DNA from: Microbacterium sp. VKM Ac-2923
GTDB taxonomy: Bacteria; Actinomycetota; Actinomycetes; Actinomycetales; Microbacteriaceae
Reading direction: 5' to 3'
Assembly: GCF_022815605.1 (NCBI RefSeq)
Contig: NZ_JALGRP010000003.1
Span: 124,001-188,000 of the forward strand
DNA: 64,000 nucleotides
Shown piece after piece: positions 51,180-61,460 of this stretch; the first letter of the stretch is position 1; each line of letters opens with the position of its first letter. The notes under the pieces were generated by a model. The model was not told the DNA's origin, did no database searches, and worked only from the letters and a program-made list of their open reading frames with translations. The position numbers were made by a program, and so were the translations under genes.

Positions 51180-52499
51180 ATGACCACCACCGCAACGACG
51201 CGGAAGACTCCCGTGAAGGCGGCCACGGCCAGCTTCATGGGCAGCGCCGTGGAGTACTACGACTTCTTCCTCTTCGGCTCCGCCGCCGCCCTCATCTTCC
51301 CGACGGTGTTCTTCCCCTCGGGCGATCAGGCCGCGCTGGTGATGTCGTTCGCGACCTTCGGGTTCGCCTACATCGCCCGCCCTTTCGGCGCGATCATCCT
51401 CGGCCACTTCGGTGATCGCATCGGCCGCCAGAAGGTGCTGATGTTCACTCTGGTGCTGATGGGTCTGTCGACGTTCATCATCGGCTGCCTCCCCGGTTTC
51501 GCGCAGATCGGCTGGTTCGCGCCGGCGCTGCTGGTGCTGTGCCGCCTTGCGCAGGGCCTGTCGGCCGCGGGTGAGCAGGCCGGGGCCTCGTCGCTCACCC
51601 TCGAGCACGCCCCCGACGGGCGTCGCTCCTTCTTCACCTCGTGGACGCTCACGGGGACCCAGGGCGGCCAGATCCTCGCCGCGCTCATCTTCATCCCGGT
51701 CGTCGCCCTCCCCGACGACATCAAGTTCTCGTGGGGTTGGCGCGTGCCGTTCTGGCTGAGCGCCGTGGTCGTCGTCGTGGCGTTCTTCATCCGACGGAGC
51801 CTGCACGAGACGCCCGAGTTCGAGCAGGCGAAGGCGACCGGTCAGATCGCGCGGATGCCGCTCGTCCCGCTGCTGAAGAACCACTGGCGCGACGTGCTCC
51901 GTGTGATCTTCTGCGCCTTCATCGCCGCGGTCTCGACCGTCTTCGGCACCCTCGCCATCGCGTACGGCAAGGAGGTCGGTCTCGCCGCCAGCGTGACGCT
52001 GTGGCTGGTCGTCGTCGCCAACGTCGTGGCGCTGTTCACGCAGCCACTGTTCGGCAAGCTCGCCGACCGGATCGGTCGCAAGCCCGTCTTCATCTACGGC
52101 GCCCTGTCGTCGGCCGCGTTCATGCCCTTCTACATGCTGTCGATGGGCGCCGGGAACGACCTTCTGACTTTCGCTCTGGCGATTCTCACGTTCTCCTGCG
52201 GATACGCCGCGGCCAACGCGGTTTGGCCCTCGTTCTACGGCGAGATGTTCAGCACCCGCGTGCGCTTCTCGGGCATGGCGATCGGCACGCAGCTCGGCTT
52301 CCTCATGGCCGGCTTCGCGCCCAGCATCGTCGCGGCCCTCGGCGGCGGCGGCGCCGGCGGCTGGATCGTCATCAGCATCTTCACCGCGGCCATCGCGATC
52401 ATCGCCTCGGTCAGTGCGCTCACGGCTCGCGAGACGAAGAACGTCCCCACTGATCAGCTCGGCCTCGCCGCTGAGAAGCGGGTTCCCGTCTCGGTCTGA
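51180..52499 (+). CDS. qsuA: MHS-family (ShiA-like) proton symporter
   Basis: 439 aa with twelve predicted TM segments. Metabolite:H+ symporter subfamily of MFS: FMGSAVEYYDFFLFGSAAAL at TM1, IILGHFGDRIGRQKVLM between TM2 and TM3, RLAQGLSAAGEQAGASSL in TM4, and GKLADRIGRKPVFI between TM8 and TM9. The nearest functional class is shikimate/quinate uptake as in ShiA and QsuA. Context with the dehydrogenase supports this. It ends at a strong terminator. Confidence 0.85.
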   Translation: MTTTATTRKTPVKAATASFMGSAVEYYDFFLFGSAAALIFPTVFFPSGDQAALVMSFATFGFAYIARPFGAIILGHFGDRIGRQKVLMFTLVLMGLSTFIIGCLPGFAQIGWFAPALLVLCRLAQGLSAAGEQAGASSLTLEHAPDGRRSFFTSWTLTGTQGGQILAALIFIPVVALPDDIKFSWGWRVPFWLSAVVVVVAFFIRRSLHETPEFEQAKATGQIARMPLVPLLKNHWRDVLRVIFCAFIAAVSTVFGTLAIAYGKEVGLAASVTLWLVVVANVVALFTQPLFGKLADRIGRKPVFIYGALSSAAFMPFYMLSMGAGNDLLTFALAILTFSCGYAAANAVWPSFYGEMFSTRVRFSGMAIGTQLGFLMAGFAPSIVAALGGGGAGGWIVISIFTAAIAIIASVSALTARETKNVPTDQLGLAAEKRVPVSV

Positions 52500-52511
52500 C
52501 CCGGGACGCTG

Positions 52512-52541
52512 CGGCCCCGTCTCCTCCGGGAGGCGGGGCCG
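52512..52541 (+). terminator. Terminator of the dehydrogenase-transporter unit
   Basis: A 13-bp stem (CGGCCCCG-TCTCC with GGAGG-CGGGGCCG region, one G-U) begins 12 nt after the transporter stop. The loop is TCCG. Confidence 0.8.
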
Positions 52542-52795
52542 TCCGCGTGCGCGCCGTGTCGCGGAGGCGTATCACCCCCCAGTGAACACGTGACGCATCT
52601 CGCAGAAAGGACGATTTCTCGCACCAATCGCGGCGGATTCTGCGATATCCGCGCGAGGATGCGGGGCCCGTACGGGTGGATGGTGTCTGCGAGGCCGCGC
52701 GGCGTCCGCACGGCCGCGCTGCGTCCGCATCGGTGCGCGAACGTGCGCGATACGCGAAACCCGCGCCGCTTCGTGACGGTTCGACGCGGAGCGCG
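52542..52795. other. Spacer between transporter and aroB
   Basis: 254 nt between the convergent qsuA and aroB genes. No gene, no clear palindrome beyond the terminator, and base composition close to the rest. It is the right boundary of the inserted catabolic set. Confidence 0.5.
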
Positions 52796-53872
52796 CTACG
52801 CCCCGACCTCCTGGTACGCCGCGAACAGCAGCGACTCGTCGGGGGCCTGCAGCACCGTGGGGCGCGCGAGGTCGTCGAGCACGATGAAGCGCAGCATCGC
52901 CCCGCGGCTCTTCTTGTCGCGCTGCATCGTGGCCTTGAGCGTCTGGAACGCTCCGGCCCGGTAGGTCGTCGGCAGCCCGAGCGATTCGAGCACGGTGCGG
53001 TGGCGCTGCGCGACGTCGTCGGACAGGCGGCCGGCGAGGCGCGACAGTTCGGCGGCGAAGACCATGCCCACCGAGATCGCGGCGCCGTGACGCCAGCGGT
53101 AGCGCTCGGCGTGCTCGATCGCGTGGCCGAGAGTGTGCCCGTAATTGAGCACCTCGCGAAGTCCCGCCTCGCGCAGGTCTTCACCCACGACCCGCGCCTT
53201 CATGTCGATGGCCAGTTCGATGCACCGGCGGAACGCCTCACCGCGCGGGTCGACGATGTTCTCGGGATCGGCCTCGATGAGGTCGAGGATCTCTGGATGC
53301 CAGATGAAACCGGCCTTCACCACTTCGGCGAAGCCGGCGGTCGCTTCGTTCTTCGACAGCGTGTCGAGCAGGTCGAGGTCGCAGATGACGGCGGCCGGCG
53401 GCCAGAAGGCCCCCACGAGGTTCTTGCCCTCGGCGGTGTTGATACCGGTCTTGCCGCCCACCGCGGCATCCACCATGCCGAGAACGGTCGTGGGCACCTG
53501 CACCAGGGCGACGCCGCGCAGCCAGGTCGCGGCGACGAAGCCGGCGAGGTCGGTGACCGCTCCCCCGCCGAAGCCGACGACGACGTCGGTGCGGGTGAAG
53601 TCGGCCTGACCCATGACCTGCCAGCAGAACGATGCCACCTCCACGCGCTTGCCGGCCTCGGCATCCGGGATCTCGGCGAGCAGCACCTGACGGTCGCCCA
53701 TGAGCTGGGCGCGCAGCGCCTCGGCCTGCGCCGCGAGGGTCGGCGGGTGCACGACGAGCACCTTGCGCGCGGCAGCCGGCAGCACCGAGCCCAGCGAGGC
53801 GAGCAAGCCGCGGCCGATGGTGATGTCGTACCCGGAATCGCCGGCGACGCTGATGGTGGTGGTGTCGGTCAT
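52796..53872 (-). CDS. aroB: 3-dehydroquinate synthase
   Basis: 358 aa. It cyclises DAHP to 3-dehydroquinate with NAD and Zn. The NAD/metal region has [40 protein letters not shown]; the zinc ligands lie in [15 protein letters not shown] [31 protein letters not shown] and [14 protein letters not shown]. It overlaps aroK by 4 nt and is the last gene of aroE-C-K-B. Confidence 0.97.
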   Translation of the reverse strand: MTDTTTISVAGDSGYDITIGRGLLASLGSVLPAAARKVLVVHPPTLAAQAEALRAQLMGDRQVLLAEIPDAEAGKRVEVASFCWQVMGQADFTRTDVVVGFGGGAVTDLAGFVAATWLRGVALVQVPTTVLGMVDAAVGGKTGINTAEGKNLVGAFWPPAAVICDLDLLDTLSKNEATAGFAEVVKAGFIWHPEILDLIEADPENIVDPRGEAFRRCIELAIDMKARVVGEDLREAGLREVLNYGHTLGHAIEHAERYRWRHGAAISVGMVFAAELSRLAGRLSDDVAQRHRTVLESLGLPTTYRAGAFQTLKATMQRDKKSRGAMLRFIVLDDLARPTVLQAPDESLLFAAYQEVGA

Positions 53873-54420
53873 GCCGTCTCTCCAGCCGGCACACGGCGTG
53901 CCCAGGCCACGATGTCGTCGACGACCCGCGCGAGCGGGCCCGAGGAGGTGTCGAAAGTGATGTCGGCGGTCCGCTCGTAGACGGGCCGCCGTTCGTCATA
54001 GATGCGCTGCCAGCGGGCGACGGGGTCCTCGCCACCCAGCAGGGGGCGTTCGTCGCCGTGGATCCGGGATGCCACCACGTGTGGCGCCACCGTCAGCAGG
54101 ACGACGCGGTGAGCGGTGAGGCGGTCCCGGGTCACCGGATCGAGCACGGCACCGCCGCCGAGGGCGATCACGCCGCCGCGGGCCAGGGCCTCGGCGACCG
54201 CGTCGCGCTCCAGGGCGCGGAAGTGCGGCTCGCCGTGGGCCACGAAAAGGGCGGGAATGGGGCCGTGATCACGCACGACGAGCTTGTCGGTGTCGGTGAA
54301 CGGGGTGCCCAGAGCCCGCGCGACGCGTCGGCCCACGCTCGTCTTCCCTGCCCCCATCGGCCCGATGAGCACGACGGCCGGCGCGCCAGCCGCGTCGGGT
54401 GCGACCTCAGGCGAGGTCAT
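53869..54420 (-). CDS. aroK: Shikimate kinase
   Basis: 183 aa. Walker A in [20 protein letters not shown]; shikimate-binding Asp in [26 protein letters not shown]; and ERPLLGG in the lid. It phosphorylates shikimate. Overlaps aroC by 14 nt and aroB by 4 nt. Confidence 0.96.
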   Translation of the reverse strand: MTSPEVAPDAAGAPAVVLIGPMGAGKTSVGRRVARALGTPFTDTDKLVVRDHGPIPALFVAHGEPHFRALERDAVAEALARGGVIALGGGAVLDPVTRDRLTAHRVVLLTVAPHVVASRIHGDERPLLGGEDPVARWQRIYDERRPVYERTADITFDTSSGPLARVVDDIVAWARRVPAGETA

Positions 54421-55633
54421 GCGCGAGGAGCGCGGCGTCGGACGCGTCGGTCGTGCGCAGCGTCTCGGGCAGGTTCGCGAGGTACGTCTCGAGGTTGCGC
54501 CGCGTCTCGACGATGTTGTCCCCGCCGAACTTGTCGAGCACGGCGTCGGCGAGCGTGACGGCGATCATGGCCTCTGCAACGACGCCGGCGGCGGGCACCG
54601 CGCACACGTCGGAACGCTGGTGGTGAGCAGCGGCGGTGTCGCCGGTGGCGACGTCGACCGTGCGCAGGGCCTTGGGGATGGTGGCGATCGGCTTCATGCC
54701 GGCGCGCACGCGCAGCACCGTCCCGGTCGACATGCCGCCCTCGGTGCCGCCGGCCCGGTCGGACGAACGGGTGATGCCGTCACCCGTGGCGAACAACTCG
54801 TCGTGCGCCTGCGACCCGCGACGGGTCGTGGTGAGGAAGCCGTCGCCGACCTCGACGCCCTTGATCGCCTGGATGCTCATCAGAGCGTGAGCGAGCTTGG
54901 CATCCAATCGACGATCCCACTGCACGTGGGATCCGAGCCCCGGCGGCAGGCCGTAGGCGAGCACCTCGACGATGCCGCCGAGCGTGTCGCCGGCCTTCTT
55001 GGCGTCGTCCACCTCGGCGACCATCGCCGCGCTGGTCTCGGGGTGGAAGCAACGCAGCGGATCGGCGTCGAGCAGGTCGACGTCGTCGGGGGTCGGGAAG
55101 GCGGCGTCGTCGGGAACCCGCACCGGGCCGATCGAGAGCGTGTGGCTCACCAGCCGGATGCCGAGCTCGCTCAGGAACGACCGCGCGATAGCGCCGAGGG
55201 CCACGCGGGCCGCGGTCTCGCGGGCGGAGGCGCGCTCCAGGATCGGCCGGGCCTCGTCGAAGCCGTACTTCTGCATACCGACGAGGTCGGCGTGGCCCGG
55301 ACGCGGACGCGTGAGAGCGGCGCCGCGGCCGCGCGAGCGGTCGGACAGCTCGATCGGCTCCGGGCTCATGACCTCGGTCCACTTCGGCCACTCCGTGTTG
55401 CCGATGCGCAACGCGATGGGGCTGCCGATGGTGAAGCCGTGGACGACACCGGTCGAGAGCGTCAGCTCGTCTTCTTCGAACTTCATTCGGGAACCGCGGC
55501 CGTAGCCCAGGCGACGGCGCGCGAGCTCGGCGCGAATCTGCGCGGATGACACCGGAACACCGGCCGGCATCCCCTCCATGAGGGCGATCAGTTCGGGGCC
55601 GTGGGACTCGCCGGCCGTGAGAACGCGAAGCAT
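54407..55633 (-). CDS. aroC: Chorismate synthase
   Basis: 408 aa from ATG at 55633 (longer frames upstream are shadows of aroE). It converts EPSP to chorismate with reduced FMN. Signatures: [58 protein letters not shown] and [20 protein letters not shown]. All conserved regions are intact. It lies 4 nt after aroE. Confidence 0.97.
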   Translation of the reverse strand: MLRVLTAGESHGPELIALMEGMPAGVPVSSAQIRAELARRRLGYGRGSRMKFEEDELTLSTGVVHGFTIGSPIALRIGNTEWPKWTEVMSPEPIELSDRSRGRGAALTRPRPGHADLVGMQKYGFDEARPILERASARETAARVALGAIARSFLSELGIRLVSHTLSIGPVRVPDDAAFPTPDDVDLLDADPLRCFHPETSAAMVAEVDDAKKAGDTLGGIVEVLAYGLPPGLGSHVQWDRRLDAKLAHALMSIQAIKGVEVGDGFLTTTRRGSQAHDELFATGDGITRSSDRAGGTEGGMSTGTVLRVRAGMKPIATIPKALRTVDVATGDTAAAHHQRSDVCAVPAAGVVAEAMIAVTLADAVLDKFGGDNIVETRRNLETYLANLPETLRTTDASDAALLAHDLA

Positions 55634-55637
55634 TCGT

Positions 55638-56474
55638 CTAGTCTCCCATGACCGCGGTGCGCATTGCGGACAGCACCGCATCCTCGCGATCGAGTGGTCG
55701 ACCGGGGTCGCCGTGGACGAACACCCGCACCTGGAGCAGGGCCTGGTGCAGCAGCATCCCCAGGCCGTCGTGAGCCGCCACCCCCGCCCGGTGCCAGGCC
55801 TGGGCGAGGGGCGTCGGCCATCCGCCGTAGACGACGTCGATGAGGGGACCGGATCCGGATGCCAGCACGTCGGCGACCGGGCCGAGGTCGGTCCCGCCGG
55901 GGAGAGCGGCGATGGTGGCGTCGACGGGGTCGACCGAGTCATCGTCGATCGCTCGGACGCGCACCTCGACGCCGAGCGCGTCCCCGAGCGTGCGGAAGGG
56001 CTCGGCCGCTTCCGGACGGCGCGCGCGCACCTCGATGAGATCCGCGCCCACGCGCGCGGCGGAGACGACGGCCGACGTGGCCGTCGCGCCGGCACCGAGC
56101 ACGCGCACCGCGCCCGGTGCGTGCACGCCGATCTCCGCGAGGGCGCGGGCGAGTCCCCTGACGTCGGTGTTGAAGCCGTGGGGGCCGTCGTCCGTGAGCA
56201 TTAAGGTGTTGACCGCGCCGGTGCGGCGCGCGTCCTCGTCGAGGGAGTGGGCCGTGCGCGCGGCGATCGTCTTGAGCGGCATCGTAAGCGAGAGCCCGCG
56301 CCAGGTGGCATCCAATCCCGCGAGGTGATCGTCGAAGGCGCTCGCAGGCACCCGCTGACGCCCGTACTCCCATTCCAGCCCGAGCGCGCCGTAAGCCGCC
56401 GCGTGCAGCCGGGGCGACCGCGAATGCGAGATCGGGTCGCCCCAGACGGCCAGGCGCGTGGGGCCGGTCAGCAT
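55638..56474 (-). CDS. aroE: Shikimate dehydrogenase (biosynthetic)
   Basis: 278 aa from ATG at 56474. Substrate site [20 protein letters not shown] and Lys in [16 protein letters not shown]; Asp in [13 protein letters not shown]; dinucleotide loop [20 protein letters not shown], followed by [11 protein letters not shown], whose basic residues fit NADP. It is more diverged than usual (LSLTMPLK for NVTxPxK). It overlaps mltG by 7 nt. Confidence 0.93.
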   Translation of the reverse strand: MLTGPTRLAVWGDPISHSRSPRLHAAAYGALGLEWEYGRQRVPASAFDDHLAGLDATWRGLSLTMPLKTIAARTAHSLDEDARRTGAVNTLMLTDDGPHGFNTDVRGLARALAEIGVHAPGAVRVLGAGATATSAVVSAARVGADLIEVRARRPEAAEPFRTLGDALGVEVRVRAIDDDSVDPVDATIAALPGGTDLGPVADVLASGSGPLIDVVYGGWPTPLAQAWHRAGVAAHDGLGMLLHQALLQVRVFVHGDPGRPLDREDAVLSAMRTAVMGD

Positions 56475-58252
56475 CCCGAGTTCGGGTTGTCGGAGCACCA
56501 GGCCTGCCACTGGGCGACGGCCTTCTCGTGCTCGCTGAGCGTCGACGTGAAGACGGTCTCGCCCGTGTCGAGGTTGACGGTGACGAAGTAGAGCCACGGC
56601 CCCTCGGCCGGCTTCATCGCGGCGTCGATGGCGAGGTCGCCGGCGTTCGCGATGGGACCGATCGGCAGGCCCGGGTACATGTAGGTGTTCCACGGGTTGT
56701 CGCTGTTGCGCGCCTCCGCGGACGTGCTGACCGTGCCGCTGCCCATCTCGCCGGCGCCGTACTGCACGGTCGAGTCCATCTCGAGCTTGCCGAAGGTCTC
56801 CTGGTTGGTGGGCTGCAGGCGATTCTCGATCACGCGCGAGACCTTGTAGAAGTCCTCGCTGCTGCGGGCTTCCCGTTCGATGATGGAGGCGATGATGAGG
56901 ATGCGCTCCCGATCGGCCTCGGGCACCCCGGCCGCGTCGAGAGACTGCACGGTGCGCTTGACCATGGTGTCGATGACCTGCTGGGGCGTGACGCCTTCGT
57001 CGAAGTCGTACGTGGCCGGGAAGATCCAGCCCTCGAGAGTCGAGGCGGGCACGCCGTACGCCGACGGGTCGGCGACGGCAGCGTCGAGATCCGCGCGCGC
57101 CAGACCGAGCTGCTCGGAGATGAGATCGAGTGACTGGGCGAGCGTCAGCCCCTCGCGCAGCTGTACCGAGTAGTCGAGGCGGTTCTCGGGCACGCGCAGG
57201 GCGGCGAGAACGGCCTCCGAGGTCATCTGCTGCTGCAGCTTGTAGACGCCCGGCTGGAAGGTGAAGGCGATCGAGTTGTCGACCATGTACTGGTAGAGCG
57301 AGTTCGACGCCTTGGTGATACCGGCTTCGAACAGCTTCGGCGACACCGACGCTCCGGTGTCGCCCGAGACGATCGTGACGCGTGCTTCGCCGGTGGCCAG
57401 GCCCGCTTCGTAGTCGAGGGGTTCCCCTCCTCCGAGGAAGGCCTGCACCCGCTCGCCGTAGGTGTTCCACAGCGCGTACCCGCCGCCGGCGATCCCGCCG
57501 ACGAGCAGCAGCACGACGACGAGAGCGATCCACCGTCCGACATGGCGGCGCTTTCGCGACGGAGCCGGTACGGCGTACCCGATATCGTGCGTCGTCGTCT
57601 GCCCGGTGAAGAGCTGTTCGAGTGATCCGGATGACGCGGCTCCCGCCGAGGACGGGACTCCGGTGGGGGCGGCGCCGGCATCCCCGCGGGCTGGTTCGCG
57701 AGCCGGGCTCACGCCCACGAGCATCGGCTCCCGCGCCGCGTCCGGGTCGATTTCGCGGGTGGCGTCCGAGTCGGCGCCGCGCGTCTGCGCGGCCCCTCGG
57801 CGAGGACCCGGGGCCGCATTGCCGTCGCTCGCACGACGTCCGGGGCCGCGAGGGGTCGAGGCCCGGGCCCCGTCGCCGAAGCGGGCGCTGCGGGGGTCGT
57901 CGTCGCGGGAGCGCGCCGGGGCAGCGGTCGGCGACGGGTCCACGGACGGCGCGGTGGCCGATTCGCGACGGCGCGGGGGCACGTCCGAGGGCGCCGACGC
58001 GGCCGGAGTCGGCGTCGGCGACATGGGCGTGCCTGCGGCCGCCGGTGTCGAGTCGGACGCGCCGCGCGCGGCGGCGTCACGCGCGCCGTCTGGGGCAGCA
58101 GCGTCCGGCCGATCGTTCTCGTTCCGGCGTGCCTCGCGCGCGGCGCGCCGCGACGGCGGGGCGCCGTCGCTTCGTGCTCCCGTGCGCGGGTCGGGCAGAC
58201 GCCCGTAGAGGTCGGCGAACGGATCGCTGTCGGGCGGCTGATTCTCGGGCAT
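56468..58252 (-). CDS. mltG: Endolytic murein transglycosylase
   Basis: 594 aa from ATG at 58252. About 230 N-terminal cytoplasmic residues are low-complexity Pro/Ala/Arg/Asp; they are followed by one TM (WIALVVVLLLVGGIAGGGYA, about 247-267) and an extracytoplasmic YceG domain. The catalytic Glu is in ILIIASIIEREARSSEDF, with VIENRLQPTNQETFGKLEMD and NTYMYPGLPIGPIANAG. It cuts nascent peptidoglycan strands at the membrane. The long disordered tail is common in actinobacteria. It starts 1 nt after the ruvX stop. Confidence 0.95.
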   Translation of the reverse strand: MPENQPPDSDPFADLYGRLPDPRTGARSDGAPPSRRAAREARRNENDRPDAAAPDGARDAAARGASDSTPAAAGTPMSPTPTPAASAPSDVPPRRRESATAPSVDPSPTAAPARSRDDDPRSARFGDGARASTPRGPGRRASDGNAAPGPRRGAAQTRGADSDATREIDPDAAREPMLVGVSPAREPARGDAGAAPTGVPSSAGAASSGSLEQLFTGQTTTHDIGYAVPAPSRKRRHVGRWIALVVVLLLVGGIAGGGYALWNTYGERVQAFLGGGEPLDYEAGLATGEARVTIVSGDTGASVSPKLFEAGITKASNSLYQYMVDNSIAFTFQPGVYKLQQQMTSEAVLAALRVPENRLDYSVQLREGLTLAQSLDLISEQLGLARADLDAAVADPSAYGVPASTLEGWIFPATYDFDEGVTPQQVIDTMVKRTVQSLDAAGVPEADRERILIIASIIEREARSSEDFYKVSRVIENRLQPTNQETFGKLEMDSTVQYGAGEMGSGTVSTSAEARNSDNPWNTYMYPGLPIGPIANAGDLAIDAAMKPAEGPWLYFVTVNLDTGETVFTSTLSEHEKAVAQWQAWCSDNPNSGC

Positions 58253-58253
58253 G

Positions 58254-58730
58254 TCAGGCGGGCTCCTGTCCCGGTGATACGGCGGGTCCGGCCGGCTCAC
58301 CGGACTGTCGCTCCACGTCGAGTGCCTGCTGCAGCAAGACCACAGCGGCGACTTGGTCCACAATGCTACGAGACTCTCGCTGAGAACGACCTGCCTCTCT
58401 CAGCACCCCGTGTGCCGACACGGTGCTGAGCCGCTCGTCGACCAGCCGGACCGGCATCGGCAGCGCCCCCGCGAGGGCGGCGGCGAAGGCCCGCGCATCG
58501 GTGGTCGAGGGGGTGTCCTCGCCTCGAAGATTCAGCGGCAGGCCGACGAGCACCTCGAACGCCTCGTACTCCGCTGCGAGGGCGGCGATGCGACGCACCG
58601 GTTCGCCCTTGCGCGGCACCGTCTCGACGGGGACGGCGAGCACTCCGTCGGGATCCGATCGTGCGACGCCCACGCGGGCACGCCCGACGTCGATTCCCAT
58701 GCGGATGCCGCGCCGGAACGACGCCGTCAC
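58254..58730 (-). CDS. ruvX: Holliday junction resolvase-like RuvX (YqgF)
   Basis: 158 aa from GTG at 58730, overlapping the alaS stop by 4 nt (GTGA). RNase H-like fold with acidic residues in MGIDVGRARVGVARSDPDGV, PVRLVDERLSTVSAHGVLRE and IVDQVAAVVLLQQALD; VLVGLPLNLRGE sits between. Acts in 5'-end processing of pre-16S rRNA in E. coli; resolvase activity is inferred from the fold. Confidence 0.94.
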   Translation of the reverse strand: MTASFRRGIRMGIDVGRARVGVARSDPDGVLAVPVETVPRKGEPVRRIAALAAEYEAFEVLVGLPLNLRGEDTPSTTDARAFAAALAGALPMPVRLVDERLSTVSAHGVLREAGRSQRESRSIVDQVAAVVLLQQALDVERQSGEPAGPAVSPGQEPA

Positions 58731-61396
58731 GCCGTCGTCGCCCGCACGTCCGCGACGATGCCCTCCAACGCCTGCGGCAGGGCCGTGGCATCCGTTCCGC
58801 CGCCCTGGGCGACGTCGGGTCGCCCGCCGCCGCCGCCTCCGAGGACTCCTGCCGCACCCTTCGCCAGGGCGCCCGCGGCGAGCCCGCGTTCGCGAGCCGC
58901 CTCGTTGGTCACGACGACGACCGTGGCGCGGCCTCCGGCGACGCTGGCGAGGGCGACGACCGCGGGGTCGGATCCGAGGCGGTCACGCACCTGCAACGCG
59001 AGCGAGCGCACGTCGTCAGCCGACGCGCCCTCCCCCAAGCTCTGTGCGACGACGCGAACCGCGCCGACGGCGACGGCCGTCTCGACGAGCTGCGGGAGGC
59101 GGCCGGTCAGGGCCTGCGCCTCGAAGGCGGCGATCTTCTTCTCGGCCGCCTTCAGGCTCGCAGCCAGGTCGGAGATGCGCGTCGTCAGCTGCTCACGCGG
59201 CGTCTTGAGCGATGTCGACAACTGCGACACGATCGCCCGTTCGGCAGCGAGGTCGCGGAAGGCCTCGAGGCCGACGAGGGCCTCCACGCGGCGGTTCGAG
59301 GCGCCGACCGACTGCTCGCCGACGAGGTTGACGAGGCCGATCTCGGAGCTGCGCGCGACGTGCGTGCCACCGCACAGCTCGCGTGACCACGGGCCGCCGA
59401 CATCGACCATCCGCACGGTGTCGCCGTACTTCTCACCGAACAGGGCCATCGCGCCTGCAGCCTTCGCCTCGTCGAGCGACATCACGCGTGTGGTGACCTC
59501 GAGGTTGTCGCGGACGGCGTTGTTGGCGATGTCCTCGATCTCGGTGCGCGTCTCGGGCGACAATGCCGAGCCCCAGCTGAAGTCGAAGCGCATGTAGCCG
59601 GCGCGGTTGAGCGAACCGGTCTGCGTCGCGGACTTGCCGAGGGTGTCGCGGATGGCGGCGTGAACGAGGTGCGTGGCGGTGTGCGCCTGCTGCGCCGAGT
59701 GGCGGTTCAGCGCGTCGACGACCGTGGTCGCGGGAGCGCCGACCGACACTTCGCCGGTGGTGACCTCCACGGTGTGGCTGATGAGGCCCGGCACCGGACG
59801 CTGCACGTCGAGCACCTCGAGCTCGTAGCCGGGGCCGACGATGACGCCCTTGTCGGCGACCTGACCGCCCGACTCGGCGTAGAGGGCGGTCTCGGCCGTG
59901 ATGATCTCGGCGATCCGTCCCTCGGCGGCGCGATCTACGCCGCGTCCGTCGATCAGGATGCCGAGGACCTTCGACTCCGTCTGCAGTTCGGTGTAGCCGG
60001 TGAACACGGTCTCGCCGAGAGCGCGGAACTTGCGGTACGCGCTCTGGTCCGCGATCGTGCCCTTGCGCGCACGGGCGTCCGCCTTGGCGCGGGTGCGCTG
60101 CTCGAGCATGAGCTCGTCGAAGGCGGTCCGGTCGACCGACAGTCCGGCTTCTTCGGCGATCTCGAGCGTCAGGTCGATGGGGAAGCCGTAGGTGTCGTGC
60201 AGCAGGAACGCCTCCGACCCGGAGAGGGTCGTACCGCCGCCGTTCTTGGCCTCGATGACCGACTGGTCGAGGATTGCGGAGCCCGCGGCCAGAGTACGCA
60301 GGAAGGTCTGCTCCTCGGCGATGGCGTAGGCCGACAGGCGCGCGTAATCGGCGTCGACCTCGGGGTACGACTCCTTCATCGCGTCGCGCGACGCGGCGAA
60401 CAGTTCGGGGAAGGTCGCGCCCTCGACACCGAGGAGGCGCATCGACCGGATCGCGCGGCGCATGATGCGACGCAGGATGTACCCGCGACCCTCGTTCGAG
60501 GGGGTCACGCCGTCGGCGAGCAGCATGAGCGACGAGCGCACGTGGTCGGCGACGATGCGCAGACGCACGTCGTCCTCGTGGGATTCGTTGCCGTACGACT
60601 TGCCGGCGAGCGTGGCCGCGAGATCGAGCACCGGGCGCACCTGGTCGGTCTCGTACATGTTGTCGACGCCCTGCTTCAGGAACGCGATGCGCTCGAGGCC
60701 CATGCCGGTGTCGATGTTCTTGGCGGGGAGCTCCCCGACGATGTCGAAGTCGTACTTCGAGCGCACGTTCGTGATCTCGTACTGCATGAACACGAGGTTC
60801 CAGATCTCGACGTAGCGGTCGTCGTCGGTGGCGGGACCACCGTCGATGCCGTAGTCGGGTCCGCGGTCGAAGAAGATCTCCGAGCAGGGCCCGGCAGGGC
60901 CCGGCAGACCGGTCGACCAGTAGTTCGTGTCTTTTCCGAGGCGCTGGATGCGCTCTTCGGGCAGTGGGGTGAGGGTACGCCAGAGCTCGTGGGCTTCGTC
61001 GTCCTCTTCGTAGACGGTGACCCACAGGTCCTTCGGGTCGAACGCGAGGCCGCCGTCGGCTTCGGGAGCGGTCAACAGCTCCCACGCGTAGCGGATGGCG
61101 TCCTCTTTGAAGTAGTCGCCGAACGACCAGTTGCCGAGCATCTGGAAGAACGTGCCATGGCGAGGCGTCTTGCCGACCTCTTCGATGTCATTGGTGCGGA
61201 TGCACTTCTGCACGTCGGCCGCGCGCGGGTAGGGCGGCGGCACGACCCCGCTCAGATACGGGATGAAAGGCACCATCCCTGCCACGGTGAAGAGCAGGGC
61301 GGGGTCGTCTGTGACGAGCGACGCCGAGGGGACGATCGTGTGGTTCTTCTTCTCGAAGAAGTCGAGGAAGCGCTGGGCGATCTCGGCGGTTTTCAT
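58727..61396 (-). CDS. alaS: Alanyl-tRNA synthetase
   Basis: 889 aa from ATG at 61396. The catalytic domain has KTAEIAQRFLDFFEKKNHTI, FTVAGMVPFIPYL and the motif GKTPRHGTFFQMLGNWSFGD. The editing domain has the zinc-binding HTATHLVHAAIRDTLG and CGGTHVARSSEIG. The C-Ala region (VGAVRVVAQSLGEGASADDV) ends with a glycine-rich VLGGGGGGRPDVAQGGG. It is the first of alaS-ruvX-mltG-aroE-C-K-B, all within a few nt of one another. Confidence 0.97.
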   Translation of the reverse strand: MKTAEIAQRFLDFFEKKNHTIVPSASLVTDDPALLFTVAGMVPFIPYLSGVVPPPYPRAADVQKCIRTNDIEEVGKTPRHGTFFQMLGNWSFGDYFKEDAIRYAWELLTAPEADGGLAFDPKDLWVTVYEEDDEAHELWRTLTPLPEERIQRLGKDTNYWSTGLPGPAGPCSEIFFDRGPDYGIDGGPATDDDRYVEIWNLVFMQYEITNVRSKYDFDIVGELPAKNIDTGMGLERIAFLKQGVDNMYETDQVRPVLDLAATLAGKSYGNESHEDDVRLRIVADHVRSSLMLLADGVTPSNEGRGYILRRIMRRAIRSMRLLGVEGATFPELFAASRDAMKESYPEVDADYARLSAYAIAEEQTFLRTLAAGSAILDQSVIEAKNGGGTTLSGSEAFLLHDTYGFPIDLTLEIAEEAGLSVDRTAFDELMLEQRTRAKADARARKGTIADQSAYRKFRALGETVFTGYTELQTESKVLGILIDGRGVDRAAEGRIAEIITAETALYAESGGQVADKGVIVGPGYELEVLDVQRPVPGLISHTVEVTTGEVSVGAPATTVVDALNRHSAQQAHTATHLVHAAIRDTLGKSATQTGSLNRAGYMRFDFSWGSALSPETRTEIEDIANNAVRDNLEVTTRVMSLDEAKAAGAMALFGEKYGDTVRMVDVGGPWSRELCGGTHVARSSEIGLVNLVGEQSVGASNRRVEALVGLEAFRDLAAERAIVSQLSTSLKTPREQLTTRISDLAASLKAAEKKIAAFEAQALTGRLPQLVETAVAVGAVRVVAQSLGEGASADDVRSLALQVRDRLGSDPAVVALASVAGGRATVVVVTNEAARERGLAAGALAKGAAGVLGGGGGGRPDVAQGGGTDATALPQALEGIVADVRATTA

Positions 61397-61460
61397 GGCG
61401 GGTCTTTCCGTGCGCGTGCGGTGGCCGCCCCCGGGTGTCGGAGGTCGGATGCCGGGGAGG

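Noticed and set aside
46918..52541. Prophage or transposon carrying the catabolic cassette
   Set aside because: No integrase, transposase, tRNA attachment site or terminal repeats flank the cassette; the palindromes are internal.
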